Shown: positions 10,009-21,236, counted from the first letter of the stretch. The stretch is DNA of 64,000 bases from Nostoc sp. ATCC 53789 (GCF_009873495.1 NZ_CP046703.1:5856501-5920500); one strand, 5' to 3'. Notes: generated by a model from the letters alone, not told the origin. Made by a program: numbers and translations.

Positions 10009-10209
10009 ATGAATCAGGTAAACTATACAGCAATGAGCGACCAAGAGCTAAAGAGTTATTTTCTCACCCACAAGGATGATAAGGAAGCCTTTTATGCTTA
10101 CATGGATAGACGAAAATCTCGTCATCGTGATGCTGCAATACAATTAAATGATCCAGCTTGGGAAGAAAAGATAATAGCTGTGATTCAGAAACAATTAGGT
10201 TCCGATTGA
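10009..10209 (+). CDS. Small protein, DUF6887-like
   Basis: The 66-residue protein contains YTAMSDQELKSYFLTHKDDKEAFYAYMDRR, the pattern I associate with cyanobacterial DUF6887: a short helix, the dipeptide DD or DK, then a second helix ending in charged residues. It lies 15 bases downstream of the DUF6888-like gene on the same strand, so the two are probably co-transcribed. The function is unknown. Confidence 0.6.
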   Translation: MNQVNYTAMSDQELKSYFLTHKDDKEAFYAYMDRRKSRHRDAAIQLNDPAWEEKIIAVIQKQLGSD

Positions 10210-10291
10210 TAACTTAATCATTTCATATTTTTAATCGAGGTAGACAAACTTTTTGTAGTCCCCTCGATTTCCTATATAAATTTACCTTTAG

Positions 10292-12019
10292 CTAATACTT
10301 CCGCTCTTTTGGCTCAAACATAGTAATCGCCACCGGACGATATTGAATGTCAATTCCGGCTGGTGAATAGTAAGCCATTGTGTGTTTCAGAAAGTTTGTA
10401 TCATCTCGCTCGGAATAATCTTCGCGGAAATGAGCGCCCCGACTTTCTTGCCGATTCAGCGCTGATGCCAAAATCGTCTGTCCCACTATCATCAAACTTC
10501 GCAATTCTAAAGCTTCCACGAGTTCTGTATTCCAGCAACTACCTTTATCATCTAAATAAATTTGTGGATATTGCTGTTGGATTTCTGCTAGTTTGTGCAA
10601 CCCTTCACTCATTAATGCCTCAGTGCGGAAAACGCCACAGTAATCAGTCATACAATCCTGGAAGGCTTGACGGACTTGGTTAATGCGATACTCTCCTGGT
10701 TGTTCCAGCAAAGCTTGAATTTCTTGCTGGGCTTGCGTTACATAGCGTTGCTCATCTACAGAGGGCAACTTACGTTTTTGGACGAATTTGGCGATCGCAG
10801 CCCCAGTTCTCTTGCCATAAACGACACATTCCAGCAAAGAGTTACTACCAAGGCGGTTCGCACCATGTACGGAAACACAAGATGTTTCGCCAGCCGCAAA
10901 GAAAGCATCAACTAAACCATCACCACTACTGCGGACTTGCCCATCAGTATTAACTGGAATACCACCCATACAATAGTGAATTGTTGGGCGGACTGGCATC
11001 GGTTGAGTTACCGCGTCAACACCTACTAAGCGGTGTGCTTCTTCCCAACAGAAGGGGACGCGACTCATAATTTTTTCTTTACCCAAATGGCGGAGATCCA
11101 AATAGACAAAGGGGCCACCAGCGCTACCGTCGAGATGAATACCACGACCTGCGCGAATTTCGTAAGCGATCGCTCGTGAGGTAATATCACGAGGAGCTAG
11201 TTCCATGCGACTGGGGGCATAGTTCGCCATAAAGCGATCGCCTTCACTATTAATCAGATACGCCCCTTCACCCCGTACCGCTTCTGAAATTAGCACCCCT
11301 ACCGGATATAAACCAGTGGGATGAAACTGGACAAATTCCATATCTTCGAGGGGTAAACCTGCGATCGCAGTCATTGCTAAACCATCACCTGAAGAGGCGT
11401 AATCATTAGAGGTAGTATTATAAACCCGACCATAGCCTCCAGTGGCAAACATCACCGCCTTGGCTCGCACCACCTCTATATGTCCATCCAAAAGATGGAA
11501 CATCACCACTCCTTTCGCCTCATTCTCTTCCAAAATGAGACGCATCACATACCATTCTTCATAAACTTGCACACCATAACGCCGCAAATTGTTAACCAAT
11601 TCGTGCAAAATCGCGTGACCAGTCTTATCGGCAGCATAACAAGTGCGGTTGTGGGAATGTCCGCCAAAAGCTCGTTGGGCAATGCGACCATCGGGTAAGC
11701 GAGAGAACAAAACGCCTAGATGTTCCAAATCAATTACCACATCTGGCGCTTCTTGGGTGAGAATTGCTACAGCATCTTGGTCTGCCAAATAATCAGAACC
11801 CTTGACAGTATCAAAAGCATGTGCTTCCCAACTATCTTGAGAATCAACATTTTTTAGCGACGCAGCCATACCACCTTGAGCCGCCACCGAATGAGAACGA
11901 ATTGGGTGTGTTTTCGCAACCACAGCAATATTTAAACTAGGATCAGTGCGAGCAATTTCCACCGCCGCACGACATCCCGCCAATCCACCCCCAACAATAA
12001 TTACATCGTGTTCCAGCAT
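10292..12019 (-). CDS. sdhA: Succinate dehydrogenase/fumarate reductase flavoprotein subunit
   Basis: The 575-residue flavoprotein has the FAD-binding motif [13 protein letters not shown] at residues 9-21. The HSVAAQGG segment (His43) is where bacterial SdhA attaches FAD covalently. Substrate-site blocks [22 protein letters not shown] and [12 protein letters not shown] are present. In cyanobacteria the enzyme oxidises succinate at the thylakoid membrane and feeds the plastoquinone pool. No sdhB or anchor gene is adjacent, which is usual for this phylum. The length is normal. Confidence 0.93.
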   Translation of the reverse strand: MLEHDVIIVGGGLAGCRAAVEIARTDPSLNIAVVAKTHPIRSHSVAAQGGMAASLKNVDSQDSWEAHAFDTVKGSDYLADQDAVAILTQEAPDVVIDLEHLGVLFSRLPDGRIAQRAFGGHSHNRTCYAADKTGHAILHELVNNLRRYGVQVYEEWYVMRLILEENEAKGVVMFHLLDGHIEVVRAKAVMFATGGYGRVYNTTSNDYASSGDGLAMTAIAGLPLEDMEFVQFHPTGLYPVGVLISEAVRGEGAYLINSEGDRFMANYAPSRMELAPRDITSRAIAYEIRAGRGIHLDGSAGGPFVYLDLRHLGKEKIMSRVPFCWEEAHRLVGVDAVTQPMPVRPTIHYCMGGIPVNTDGQVRSSGDGLVDAFFAAGETSCVSVHGANRLGSNSLLECVVYGKRTGAAIAKFVQKRKLPSVDEQRYVTQAQQEIQALLEQPGEYRINQVRQAFQDCMTDYCGVFRTEALMSEGLHKLAEIQQQYPQIYLDDKGSCWNTELVEALELRSLMIVGQTILASALNRQESRGAHFREDYSERDDTNFLKHTMAYYSPAGIDIQYRPVAITMFEPKERKY

Positions 12020-12107
12020 AATTAGTCCCCTGATTGCAAAGCACTGCTGTTCTATTGTAGAGATGTGATTAATCAGGCAGTGCGTTGCGATCGCTGTGGC
12101 ATCTCTA

Positions 12108-12136
12108 CAAAAAAATTCCCTGCCTATAGACAGGGA
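12108..12136 (-). terminator. Intrinsic terminator after the small membrane protein gene
   Basis: The minus strand reads TCCCTGTCTATAGGCAGGGA and then ATTTTTTT, a six-pair GC-rich stem followed by a T-run. It lies downstream of the gene at 12197-12514 and upstream of sdhA, so it should separate the two transcripts. Confidence 0.75.
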
Positions 12137-12196
12137 TGTTATTACAAATTTTTAAATTAAAAGCGAAGAGTTAGGTCTTCATTCCTAATTTTCTCT

Positions 12197-12514
12197 TTAG
12201 CTAGCTGCTTGCACAGGTTGTTGCTGAGACACATTACCTGGTATGGGTTCCATTTTAGTTCCCGGCCCTACAGGAGTGACTTCAATATGATTTAACAAGG
12301 TCGTGACAAACGCAAACAACAAGAAAGGTAGCGATAGCAGAACGACCAAACCCGCAGTTGCTAAAGCGTACACAGGACGCTTCGCACCCATCAGCGCCAA
12401 GGCAGATGCCAAACTTAGGGTAATTGTAATTAACCAAACAATTATTTGACCGTAGATATCACCAAAAGTCAGCGTACAGACAAACCGATACTTTTGAATA
12501 TTATTTCCGCTCAT
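12197..12514 (-). CDS. Small membrane protein of unknown function
   Basis: The 105-residue protein has two hydrophobic segments (about 24-45, GQIIVWLITITLSLASALAL, and about 50-76, including ALATAGLVVLLSLPFLLFAF). A polar Pro/Gln-rich tail follows (TPVGPGTKMEPIPGNVSQQQ). I do not recognise a family. A GTG at 12517 is an alternative start directly in front of the chosen ATG. The gene is followed by its own terminator. Confidence 0.6.
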   Translation of the reverse strand: MSGNNIQKYRFVCTLTFGDIYGQIIVWLITITLSLASALALMGAKRPVYALATAGLVVLLSLPFLLFAFVTTLLNHIEVTPVGPGTKMEPIPGNVSQQQPVQAAS

Positions 12515-12950
12515 CACATTTGCCTCAAGTCTCTCCTATATAGGTTCTACGTTAGAACCATGTTTGCTTTGTAGACAATTTCTAAATATTTTTGCAAAAT
12601 TCGTAATATTGCTTCACAATTCACTTTTTTTGTTACAAACCGCAATTCATAGTCCTGCATGGCGTAAATAGACCAAGCATACTCGACGGTAAGCCCTTTT
12701 CCTATATCTCCACGTTCCCTGTACTACGGTGTATACATAAGTCCTAAAAACCTAGTTTTGTAGGGTGTCTTATCCCGTAGGTTAACGCACTATTCTAGAT
12801 TTTTGGTGTGTTATGACCATAGATAGATCCAGCAAAGTAAGGATGTGAAATCCGATTTTTTGGTGTTAAATTTTGAGTATTGCCGGAATTTGTTGACTTA
12901 AATCAACAAAAATCTTTATTTTTCGTGGCAATGTTGTTTTAGGAGTGAAC
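12515..12950. other. Divergent spacer with a palindromic site
   Basis: About 430 bases between divergent genes. A perfect palindrome TTTGTTGA-CTTAAA-TCAACAAA lies at 12889-12910, about 40 bases before the beta-barrel gene start, and is a candidate operator. No gene was seen in the rest. Confidence 0.45.
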
Positions 12951-13796
12951 GTGAATACTATTTTTCTTCGTAAAGGTGTTTTTTGGTTGCCAGGTATAGC
13001 TGCTCTTGTAGTTCTGAGTAGCAGCTTATCTGCAAGTGCCCAGACAGTAGACAAGGTAAGCAGTCAGGCATTAACTGACTCTTCCGCAACCGTAGCGTCT
13101 CCCAATGAGTTTAGTACAGAACTAGACGCTGTAAGCCAAAATCTTTCTACAGAAACAACTGAAACATTTACAGCCACAAATTTAGCTGAGGTACAGCAGA
13201 GCCAAAATCCTGTAATACAGCAAAACGCCAGTGTAACGTCTACACCAATTCCAGGGACAGTGGCAACCTCGTCTGCGACTCTCACCTCTGAGTTTGTCCA
13301 ACCGACTTCTCAAACGACTGCTCAACCAGCTGCTACCAAAGTGGCGCAATCGGATATTGATTTAGGCAGAACAACCCGTGGTGGCAGTAGCTATATTGGC
13401 GTTGCTGCTAACATTGGTTTGAGTGGTGATGGTAGCTCGTCTTTGGGCGATGGTAACTTCGCCGTAGTTAGTAAAGTCGGACTGACAAATTCTATATCGG
13501 TACGTCCCTCAGCCGTATTTGGCGACAACACCACGATTTTGCTTCCGATCACCTACGATTTTACCTTCAAATCAGCAGATGCTTTTAGCGAACCGTTAGC
13601 GATCGCACCTTACGTTGGAGTTGGTGCAGCTTACAAAACTGGTAATGATTCGCAATTTGCCTTTTTGGTATCTGGTGGCATTGATGTGCCTCTAAGTCCT
13701 CAATTCACAGCAACAGCCTCTGTCAATGCGGGATTTTTCGATCAAACTGATGTTGGCTTATTGTTAGGAGTTGGTTATAACTTCACTGGATTATAA
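12951..13796 (+). CDS. Secreted/outer-membrane beta-barrel-like protein
   Basis: The 281-residue protein has a clear signal peptide (NTIFLRKGVFWLPGIAALVVLSSSLSASA, cleavage near ASA-QT) and a Ser/Thr/Gln-rich linker to about residue 140. The C-terminal domain has alternating strands (SSYIGVAANIGLS, FAVVSKVGLTNSISVRPSAVF, IAPYVGVGAAYK, VGLLLGVGYNFTGL) like a small OmpA/OmpW-type barrel. The GTG at 12951 is used because AGGAG lies at 12941-12945. No specific family was recognised. Confidence 0.65.
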   Translation: MNTIFLRKGVFWLPGIAALVVLSSSLSASAQTVDKVSSQALTDSSATVASPNEFSTELDAVSQNLSTETTETFTATNLAEVQQSQNPVIQQNASVTSTPIPGTVATSSATLTSEFVQPTSQTTAQPAATKVAQSDIDLGRTTRGGSSYIGVAANIGLSGDGSSSLGDGNFAVVSKVGLTNSISVRPSAVFGDNTTILLPITYDFTFKSADAFSEPLAIAPYVGVGAAYKTGNDSQFAFLVSGGIDVPLSPQFTATASVNAGFFDQTDVGLLLGVGYNFTGL

Positions 13797-13859
13797 GAGT
13801 TAGGAGTTAAGAGCTATGAATGAAATATTACTAACTCTTAACTCCTAATTCCTAACTTT
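13797..13859. repeat. Inverted STRR-like hairpin at a convergent junction
   Basis: TTAGGAGTTAAGAG near 13800 pairs with CTCTTAACTCCTAA near 13835-13848. It fills the gap between two converging genes and probably acts as a bidirectional terminator. The unit differs from the CCTTGTCCCC family. Confidence 0.65.
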
Positions 13860-15182
13860 CTATTTAGGGGTAACTTTGTCAATTACCTTGATTTTTCCAT
13901 CGTCTCCTACTGTCCAAACGTCATATACACCAACGACATCGCCGTTAGCATCAACATCTACGTTGCCGCTAGCTCCTTGATAGTTAATCTTTTTACCATC
14001 TTTCAGTAACTTCAGTCCCTCGCAGACATCGGTAACTTCTGTGCCAGGGCCATCAGCGACTTCACGAATTTTGCCAGCTATTCCAACGCCTGTATTTTCT
14101 TTAGCAGCTTGTGCTGCCAATGTCAATAAAGCAGCCGCATCCCAAGCTTGAGGGGCGTATTCCCCTGGTTCATTACCCTTTTTATCCTTCCACAGTTTGT
14201 TGAAAGCTGCTAATGCTTTACCATCGGAACCGGGTACTGTACCGATCGCTCCAGTTAAAATATATTTACCATCACTGCCTTTGCCAACTTGTTCTGGGAA
14301 AGTAGGTGATTTCACTCCATCTGTGAGGAGAATCTGCACTCCCTTAGCTACACCTTGCTGATACGCAGCTTTTAAAAACAGACTGCCAGTTTCGGCGTAA
14401 AGTACAGCTAGAACTGCATCTGGCTTACCAGCAAAGGCAGCCGCCGCTTCTGTATCAAATGTCTGCGCTTTCGGGTCGTAGCGGACAGGCTTATCTTTAT
14501 TAACGATGGTTCCACCCAATTTTTCAAAAGTTTGCACAAATGCTTTTTCAAAGCCAACGCCATAGTCGTTATTAATCACGACTGTAGAAACTCGCTTGAA
14601 ACCTTTTTTTCTGGCAAGTTGAGCTAAAGCTAGTGCTTGGTAGGTATCAGGGGGAGCAGTACGCGCCCAAAAGCCTTTAAAGTCGCCTTTTTGTGCTTTT
14701 TCAGTAAATACGGGACTGGTACTACCAGGGGAAACCAGCATGACTTTATTCGGCGTGGCAATGGAGACTGCGGCACTAGAAACGCTACTGGCAAAGGAAC
14801 CAACTACACCTGCGACTTTATCTAAAGTTGCTAGTTTGGTCATACCGGCTGCACCAGCTTTCGGATCGGTTTGGTCGTCTACTTGCACCAAGTTAACTGG
14901 TTCACCATTCACCCCACCGCAAGCGTTGACCGTATCGACTAGTAAAGGGACAGAACCTAGCATCTGTTGTCCGACAGAAGCCAAATCGCCTGTTGTCGGT
15001 AGTAGGGAACCAATTTTTAGCCCTTTATCACTGCTTGTTGTAGTTGAGTTTGCTGCTGGGGTCGCACTACTTCCTGTGGTAGCTGTACCATTGGGGGTAC
15101 TACTATCACCACAAGCCCCAACTAGGAATCCTGTTGCTATGGCAGCTAGACTCAAGGTTAAGGCGGCACTAATTTTTCTCAT
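13860..15182 (-). CDS. ABC transporter substrate-binding lipoprotein, branched-chain/neutral amino acid type
   Basis: The 440-residue protein starts with a lipoprotein signal (MRKISAALTLSLAAIATGFLVGAC, acylated Cys near 24) and a Ser/Thr-rich linker. The periplasmic type I binding domain follows (LKIGSLLPTTGDLASVGQQM; NACGGVNGEPVNLVQVDDQ; TVVINNDYGVGFEKAFVQTF). It resembles LivK and the cyanobacterial neutral amino acid binding protein NatB. It would present substrate to a permease encoded elsewhere, since no permease or ATPase gene is adjacent. Confidence 0.8.
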   Translation of the reverse strand: MRKISAALTLSLAAIATGFLVGACGDSSTPNGTATTGSSATPAANSTTTSSDKGLKIGSLLPTTGDLASVGQQMLGSVPLLVDTVNACGGVNGEPVNLVQVDDQTDPKAGAAGMTKLATLDKVAGVVGSFASSVSSAAVSIATPNKVMLVSPGSTSPVFTEKAQKGDFKGFWARTAPPDTYQALALAQLARKKGFKRVSTVVINNDYGVGFEKAFVQTFEKLGGTIVNKDKPVRYDPKAQTFDTEAAAAFAGKPDAVLAVLYAETGSLFLKAAYQQGVAKGVQILLTDGVKSPTFPEQVGKGSDGKYILTGAIGTVPGSDGKALAAFNKLWKDKKGNEPGEYAPQAWDAAALLTLAAQAAKENTGVGIAGKIREVADGPGTEVTDVCEGLKLLKDGKKINYQGASGNVDVDANGDVVGVYDVWTVGDDGKIKVIDKVTPK

Positions 15183-15365
15183 AAATCAATTTCACTCCTC
15201 AAATATTTAGGAGCCTAAAATTAAGATTCAAACTAAGTTTGTAAGTTAGTTGGATCTTATCAAGACTCCAAAGGATAAATCATATCATCCATCTTTGGGA
15301 GTAGAAATGTTTACGCCTACATTAGTTTACACAGAAAATATTCTGTGTATTAAAAGCTGGAAAAC

Positions 15366-15456
15366 GGAGAGGGAGGGATTCGAACCCTCGGTACGGAGTT
15401 GCCTGCCGTACAACAGATTAGCAATCTGCCGCTTTCGACCACTCAGCCACCTCTCC
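15366..15456 (-). tRNA. tRNA-Ser (GCU)
   Basis: Class II tRNA of 91 bases. The acceptor stem GGAGAGG pairs with the complementary 3' strand, the anticodon loop reads CT-GCT-AA, and there is a long variable arm and a GGGTTCGAATCCC T-arm. It is solitary, about 4 kb from the tRNA array. Confidence 0.93.
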
Positions 15457-15496
15457 TGACTCACGAATATCAATGTTATCAGACTTGCTCTTAAGA

Positions 15497-15573
15497 GTCA
15501 ATAGTCATTTGTCATTTGTCATTAGCCGTTGGTTATTTATAAACCACTAAGGACTAAGGACTAGGGACAAATG
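15497..15573. repeat. Heptamer STRR (GTCATTT/GACTAAG type)
   Basis: TTGTCAT-like heptamers (GTCATTTGTCATTTGTCATT) are followed by GGACTAAGGACTAGGGACAAATGACTG, giving an imperfect inverted arrangement. This is the class of short tandem repeats described for heterocystous cyanobacteria. It lies at the 3' end of crtB. Confidence 0.75.
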
Positions 15574-15582
15574 ACTGATTTT

Positions 15583-17938
<2,356 letters not shown>

Positions 17939-18300
17939 TTAACCCTAATGCCCTTCAATATTTCTTAACGGTTTTATCGTTCTCATTATACGTTGCAATC
18001 TGTTACATTTGACGGTTATTGTGCGATCGCTTCCCCAAAAAACTTTGATCAAAGGGAATTTTACCTACGCACAACTGCCCAACAAAATTACTAATACCAT
18101 TGTTGGCAATAGGTTTTAGCGAGTATTTTATCTAGATTTAGGTGAAGAAAATTTAACGAGACAAAAGTAATTCCTTTGACAGAAAATAGGTAATCTCAAA
18201 AGTAGTTGATTTCTTTGGGAATCCGTGCCTCTAAATCTGAGAAAATATCTAGGGTACTGGTTATAGATTGCTATTAAACACCTCAGTTAGGTAAAAGATT
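17939..18300. other. Divergent spacer crtP / nagZ, nothing recognised
   Basis: About 360 bases between divergent genes. It is AT-rich and must hold both promoters, but I could not fix a promoter, operator or RNA in it. Confidence 0.4.
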
Positions 18301-19389
18301 ATGAGTGGTTCGCAGGAGCTAAAACACTTTGGAAATCACCTGATTTTAGGTATTTCCGGCACTACACTAAGCGATGATGATAAACGCGCACTCAGTGAAT
18401 TAAAGCCGATTGGGGTGATATTTTTTGCTAAAAACTTTTTGGATGGCGCTCCATATCAAGTTTGGCTAGAAAGCTTCAAGGATTTAAACAGCCAGATACG
18501 AGAATATGCTGAACGTGATTCAATGTTTATGACTCTGGATCATGAAGGAGGTCGTGTCATTCGTACACCAATGCCAATTACGCGATTTCCTCACGCATTG
18601 TTGTTGCGATCGCACGCCCGCGAAGTAGCAAAAGCCACAGCTACAGAACTAAAATCACTGGGAATAAATTTATCTTGGGCTCCTGTAGCAGATGTTTTTT
18701 CCCATCCCCACAACCCTGTCATTGGGCCTCGTGCCTTCGGTAACACTCCCGAAATCGCCGCAAAAGATGCCCGTGAATACTACCTTGGACTTCAAGAATC
18801 AGGAATTTTGGGATGCGCCAAACACTTCCCTGGACATGGAGACACTAGCAAAGACTCTCACATTGAGCTACCAATACTGGATTTAACTTTAGAAGACCTG
18901 CGACTTCGAGAACTTGTACCTTTCAGAGCTTTAATCGAAGTACAGATACCTTTAATCATGACTGCCCATATTTTATTTCCTAGGATAGATGCAGATTTAC
19001 CAGCAACGCTATCCGAGCCTATCCTCAAAACCATACTTAGGGAAGAACTTGGCTTTCAGGGAGTGGTTGTATCTGACGACTTGGATATGAAAGCGATCTC
19101 AGATATGTTTATGAAAGCTGGTACTGTGGCGCGATCGTTTCATGCAGGCTGTGACCTGTTCATTGTCTCGCGCAATATCAATTCATCATCTATTGAAAGA
19201 ACTTATCAGATTGCTGAAGATTTCGTCGATTCTCTTAGCAAGGGTAGTTTAGACGAATCAGTAGTGGAAGCAGCCAGAGAAAGAATTGAGAAACTGCTGG
19301 CAGTAACACCGCAATATCCCATAGAAATTTTGGATAAAGATATACTATTGCAACATGCTCAATTAGCGATCGCTAGTTGCTATTCATAA
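18301..19389 (+). CDS. nagZ: Beta-N-acetylhexosaminidase, glycoside hydrolase family 3
   Basis: The 362-residue enzyme removes terminal N-acetylglucosamine from muropeptide breakdown products. The NagZ signature KHFPGHGDTSKDSH is near residues 174-187 and carries the His-Asp pair of GH3 hexosaminidases. The substrate Lys-His and nucleophile region VVSDDLDMKAI is near residue 260. No signal peptide is present, so a cytoplasmic peptidoglycan-recycling role is likely. It lies directly next to the tRNA array. Confidence 0.9.
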   Translation: MSGSQELKHFGNHLILGISGTTLSDDDKRALSELKPIGVIFFAKNFLDGAPYQVWLESFKDLNSQIREYAERDSMFMTLDHEGGRVIRTPMPITRFPHALLLRSHAREVAKATATELKSLGINLSWAPVADVFSHPHNPVIGPRAFGNTPEIAAKDAREYYLGLQESGILGCAKHFPGHGDTSKDSHIELPILDLTLEDLRLRELVPFRALIEVQIPLIMTAHILFPRIDADLPATLSEPILKTILREELGFQGVVVSDDLDMKAISDMFMKAGTVARSFHAGCDLFIVSRNINSSSIERTYQIAEDFVDSLSKGSLDESVVEAARERIEKLLAVTPQYPIEILDKDILLQHAQLAIASCYS

Positions 19390-19491
19390 CCCAACCCGCA
19401 TTCAAGTTGCATATTAGCGATTGCCAAAAGGCTAACTAAGATTGCATTTCTTAATTTTGAATTTTGAATTTTAAATTTTTAATTGTTTTAG

Positions 19492-19562
19492 TGGGTGGTA
19501 TAGGGGTCGAACCTATTTCTGCGAGTTAAAAGCTCGCTGCACAGCCGATATGCCAACCACCC
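19492..19562 (-). tRNA. tRNA-Lys (UUU)
   Basis: Acceptor GGGTGGT/ACCACCC, anticodon arm GCGAG-CTTTTAA-CTCGC, T-arm ATAGG-TTCGACC-CCTAT. The D-stem is short. It is the 3'-most (last transcribed) member of the array. Confidence 0.85.
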
Positions 19563-19639
19563 TAGTTAATTTAAGAAATGAGCAAGTGCGATCGTATATT
19601 TTTTACATCGCAAGCCCTACACCAACACTAGATATAAAT

Positions 19640-19710
19640 CCACCAGGGAGGTACTGCCCCTCCTATTTCTGTGTTATCAGCACAGCGCCTCGCTTTTCGG
19701 CTCCAGGTGG
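19640..19710 (-). tRNA. tRNA-Ile-like (GAU), degenerate elbow
   Basis: A 71-base cloverleaf with acceptor CCACCTG/CTGGTGG (one mismatch), anticodon arm CTGTG-CTGATAA-CACAG and T-stem GGAGG/CCTCC. The T-loop is GGCAGTA instead of TTCRANY, and the D-loop (GAAAAGCGA) lacks the usual GG. It is either a decayed tRNA or a tRNA-like RNA unable to form the normal D/T-loop contact. Confidence 0.55.
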
Positions 19711-19716
19711 AAAAAG

Positions 19717-19741
19717 AGGAAGATGGAGGAATCGAACCCAG
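19717..19741 (-). pseudogene. 3' tRNA half, cut by the insertion sequence
   Basis: The minus strand shows a T-loop (TTCGATT), a T-stem 3' strand CCTCC and an acceptor 3' strand ATCTTCC, then stops at the element's inverted repeat. The T-stem 5' partner (GGAGG expected) is missing. Confidence 0.5.
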
Positions 19742-20896
19742 ATTCCGCAGGTGCGCTCGTAAATGCTGTATTTTTGAAAATGACCTAAATGCTGCATTTT
19801 AGAAGCATGACAGCATCATTAAATATCAGGGTACAGGATATTGACCACTGCGGCATAGTCGCAGGCATCTGTGATGAGATGAATTTAGTAGAACAAATTA
19901 ACCGACTGCTGGGAACTCACTCTCAAGAAATCATCAGTGCAGGTCAAGTTGTAAAAGCAATGATTTTAAACGGATTAGGATTCGTGAGTGCGCCGTTATA
20001 TTTGTTTGAAAAGTTTTTCGTAGGCAAAGCTACCGAGCATCTTTTAGGAGAAGGAATACGTCCAGAACACTTAAACGATGACCGTTTGGGTCGAGTATTG
20101 GACAAATTATATGAGGCGGGACTAACGAAAGTCAAGCCAGAAAAGAAGCTGACCTCAAGCAGTTGGAAAAACGTTTAATTAAAAAGTTATCAGTTGCCCA
20201 ATCCGAACTTCGGCAGTTGTCAAACCAAGAATTTGCTTGCTCAAAAGATGCTCTGATTGCGGCACAACGGCTCAGTTCTAAGTTGCCCTTACACCAACTG
20301 GCTAATATCCAGGTTAAGGAAGTAAAAAAACATACTGGACGTGGTAGACCCAGTAAGGATGCTGCCCCTACCTTTTACTACCAAGTCGATGCCACGCTAG
20401 AACCCAAGGAAATAGCCATCGCCATCGAAACCAAACGCGCTGGAAGATTTATTTTAGCGACCAATGTCCTCGATGCCGAAGAACTCAGCGATGAAGATGT
20501 TTTACGTGAATATAAGGCACAGCAGTCTACTGAGCGTGGTTTCCGATTTCTCAAAGACCCTTTATTTTTTACTTCCAGTGTCTTTCTCAATTCGACTGAG
20601 CGAGTTGCCGCATTAGCAATGATTATGGGTTTGTGCTTGCTTGTTTATAGTCTGGGTCAAAGAGCTTTACGTCAAGCCTTAGAACGGGCAAAAAAAACTA
20701 TTGATAATCAGTTGGGTAAACCAACTTCTACTCCCACCTTACGTTGGGTGTTCCAATGTTTTATGTCAATTCATTTGGTTACCGTCTCCCAAATCAAGCA
20801 AATTGCCAACTTAACCCATGAAAGGCAATGGATTCTTCAGTTTTTTGGCGCTCCTTGTCGAAAATATTATCTTCTTTCTTAACTAACCTGCGGAAT
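19742..20896 (+). mobile_element. Defective insertion sequence, IS1634/DUF4277-like
   Basis: The 1.15-kb element is bounded by 11-bp terminal inverted repeats (ATTCCGCAGGT at 19742-19752, ACCTGCGGAAT at 20886-20896). Inside are the N- and C-terminal parts of one transposase with the middle missing. The flanking 5-mers (CCCAG and GTGGG) do not form a target duplication. It sits between two tRNA halves in the array. Confidence 0.8.
19807..20882 (+). pseudogene. Transposase with internal deletion (DUF4277 N-terminus, IS1634-like)
   Basis: The first frame (19807-20178) gives the DUF4277-type N-terminus (SLNIRVQDIDHCGIVAGICDE ... LDKLYEAGLTKV). The second frame (about 20121-20882) gives the C-terminal part (ELKQLEKRLIKKLSVAQ; GRPSKDAAPTFYYQV; QSTERGFRFLKDPLFF). 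From recalled full-length relatives of about 540 residues, roughly 180 residues including catalytic aspartates are absent at the junction near 20125, and the reading frame also shifts there. No active transposase is expected, but both element ends remain. Confidence 0.75.
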
Positions 20897-20939
20897 GTGG
20901 GTTGTAAGGCACTTGCTCTACCGTTGAAGCTACAGGACT
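20897..20939 (-). pseudogene. 5' tRNA half with TAC anticodon (Val-like)
   Basis: The minus strand reads acceptor AGTCCTG, TA, a D-arm (GCTTCAACGGTAGAGC) and a possible anticodon loop CTTACAA (UAC), then ends at the insertion sequence. Its acceptor strand does not pair with the half on the other side (ATCTTCC), so the two halves may derive from different tRNA genes. Confidence 0.45.
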
Positions 20940-20944
20940 ACGCA

Positions 20945-21059
20945 AGCGAGTGGAGGGAGTTGTTCTCGTAGCGTTCTCGTTCGCGGAGCGTCCCGGAGGG
21001 AAGAGTACACACGTACTGAGTATGGCGTACTCAGATGCTACCGATTACATCACACCCGC
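20945..21059 (-). tRNA. tRNA-Gly-like (GCC) with small-repeat insertion in the T-arm
   Basis: Acceptor GCGGGTG pairs with CACTCGC. The D-arm (ATGTAATCGGTAGCAT) and anticodon arm (TGAGT-ACGCCAT-ACTCA) are good. About 40 extra bases (CTCCGGGACGCTCCGCGAACG and following) then interrupt the T-arm before AACTCCCTC. The inserted bases resemble the small palindromic repeats scattered in Nostoc genomes. Probably non-functional unless the insert is tolerated or removed. Confidence 0.5.
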
Positions 21060-21063
21060 ATCA

Positions 21064-21136
21064 AGCTGGTAACAGGAATTGAACCTGCAACCTACTGATT
21101 ACAAGTCAGTTGCTCTGCCAATTGAGCTACACCAGC
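21064..21136 (-). tRNA. tRNA-Thr (UGU)
   Basis: Acceptor GCTGGTG/TACCAGC, D-arm GCTCAATTGGCAGAGC, anticodon arm ACTGACT-TGT-AATCAGT, T-arm GCAGGTTCAATTCCTG. Normal class I structure of 73 bases. Confidence 0.92.
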
Positions 21137-21152
21137 ACTATTTTTGGTGACA

Positions 21153-21225
21153 GGGGCAAGGAAGGAGTCGAACCTGCCGATATTCAAGTTATGAGCCTGA
21201 TGAGCCACCGTTGCTCTATCCCCGC
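21153..21225 (-). tRNA. tRNA-Met (CAU), atypical acceptor stem
   Basis: D-arm GAGC-AACGGTG-GCTC and anticodon arm TCAGG-CTCATAA-CTTGA are good and the T-loop is TTCGACT. The acceptor strands (GCGGGGA and CTTGCCC) pair poorly. A CAU anticodon could also be tRNA-Ile with modified C34. Confidence 0.7.
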
Positions 21226-21236
21226 ATATTCACCAA

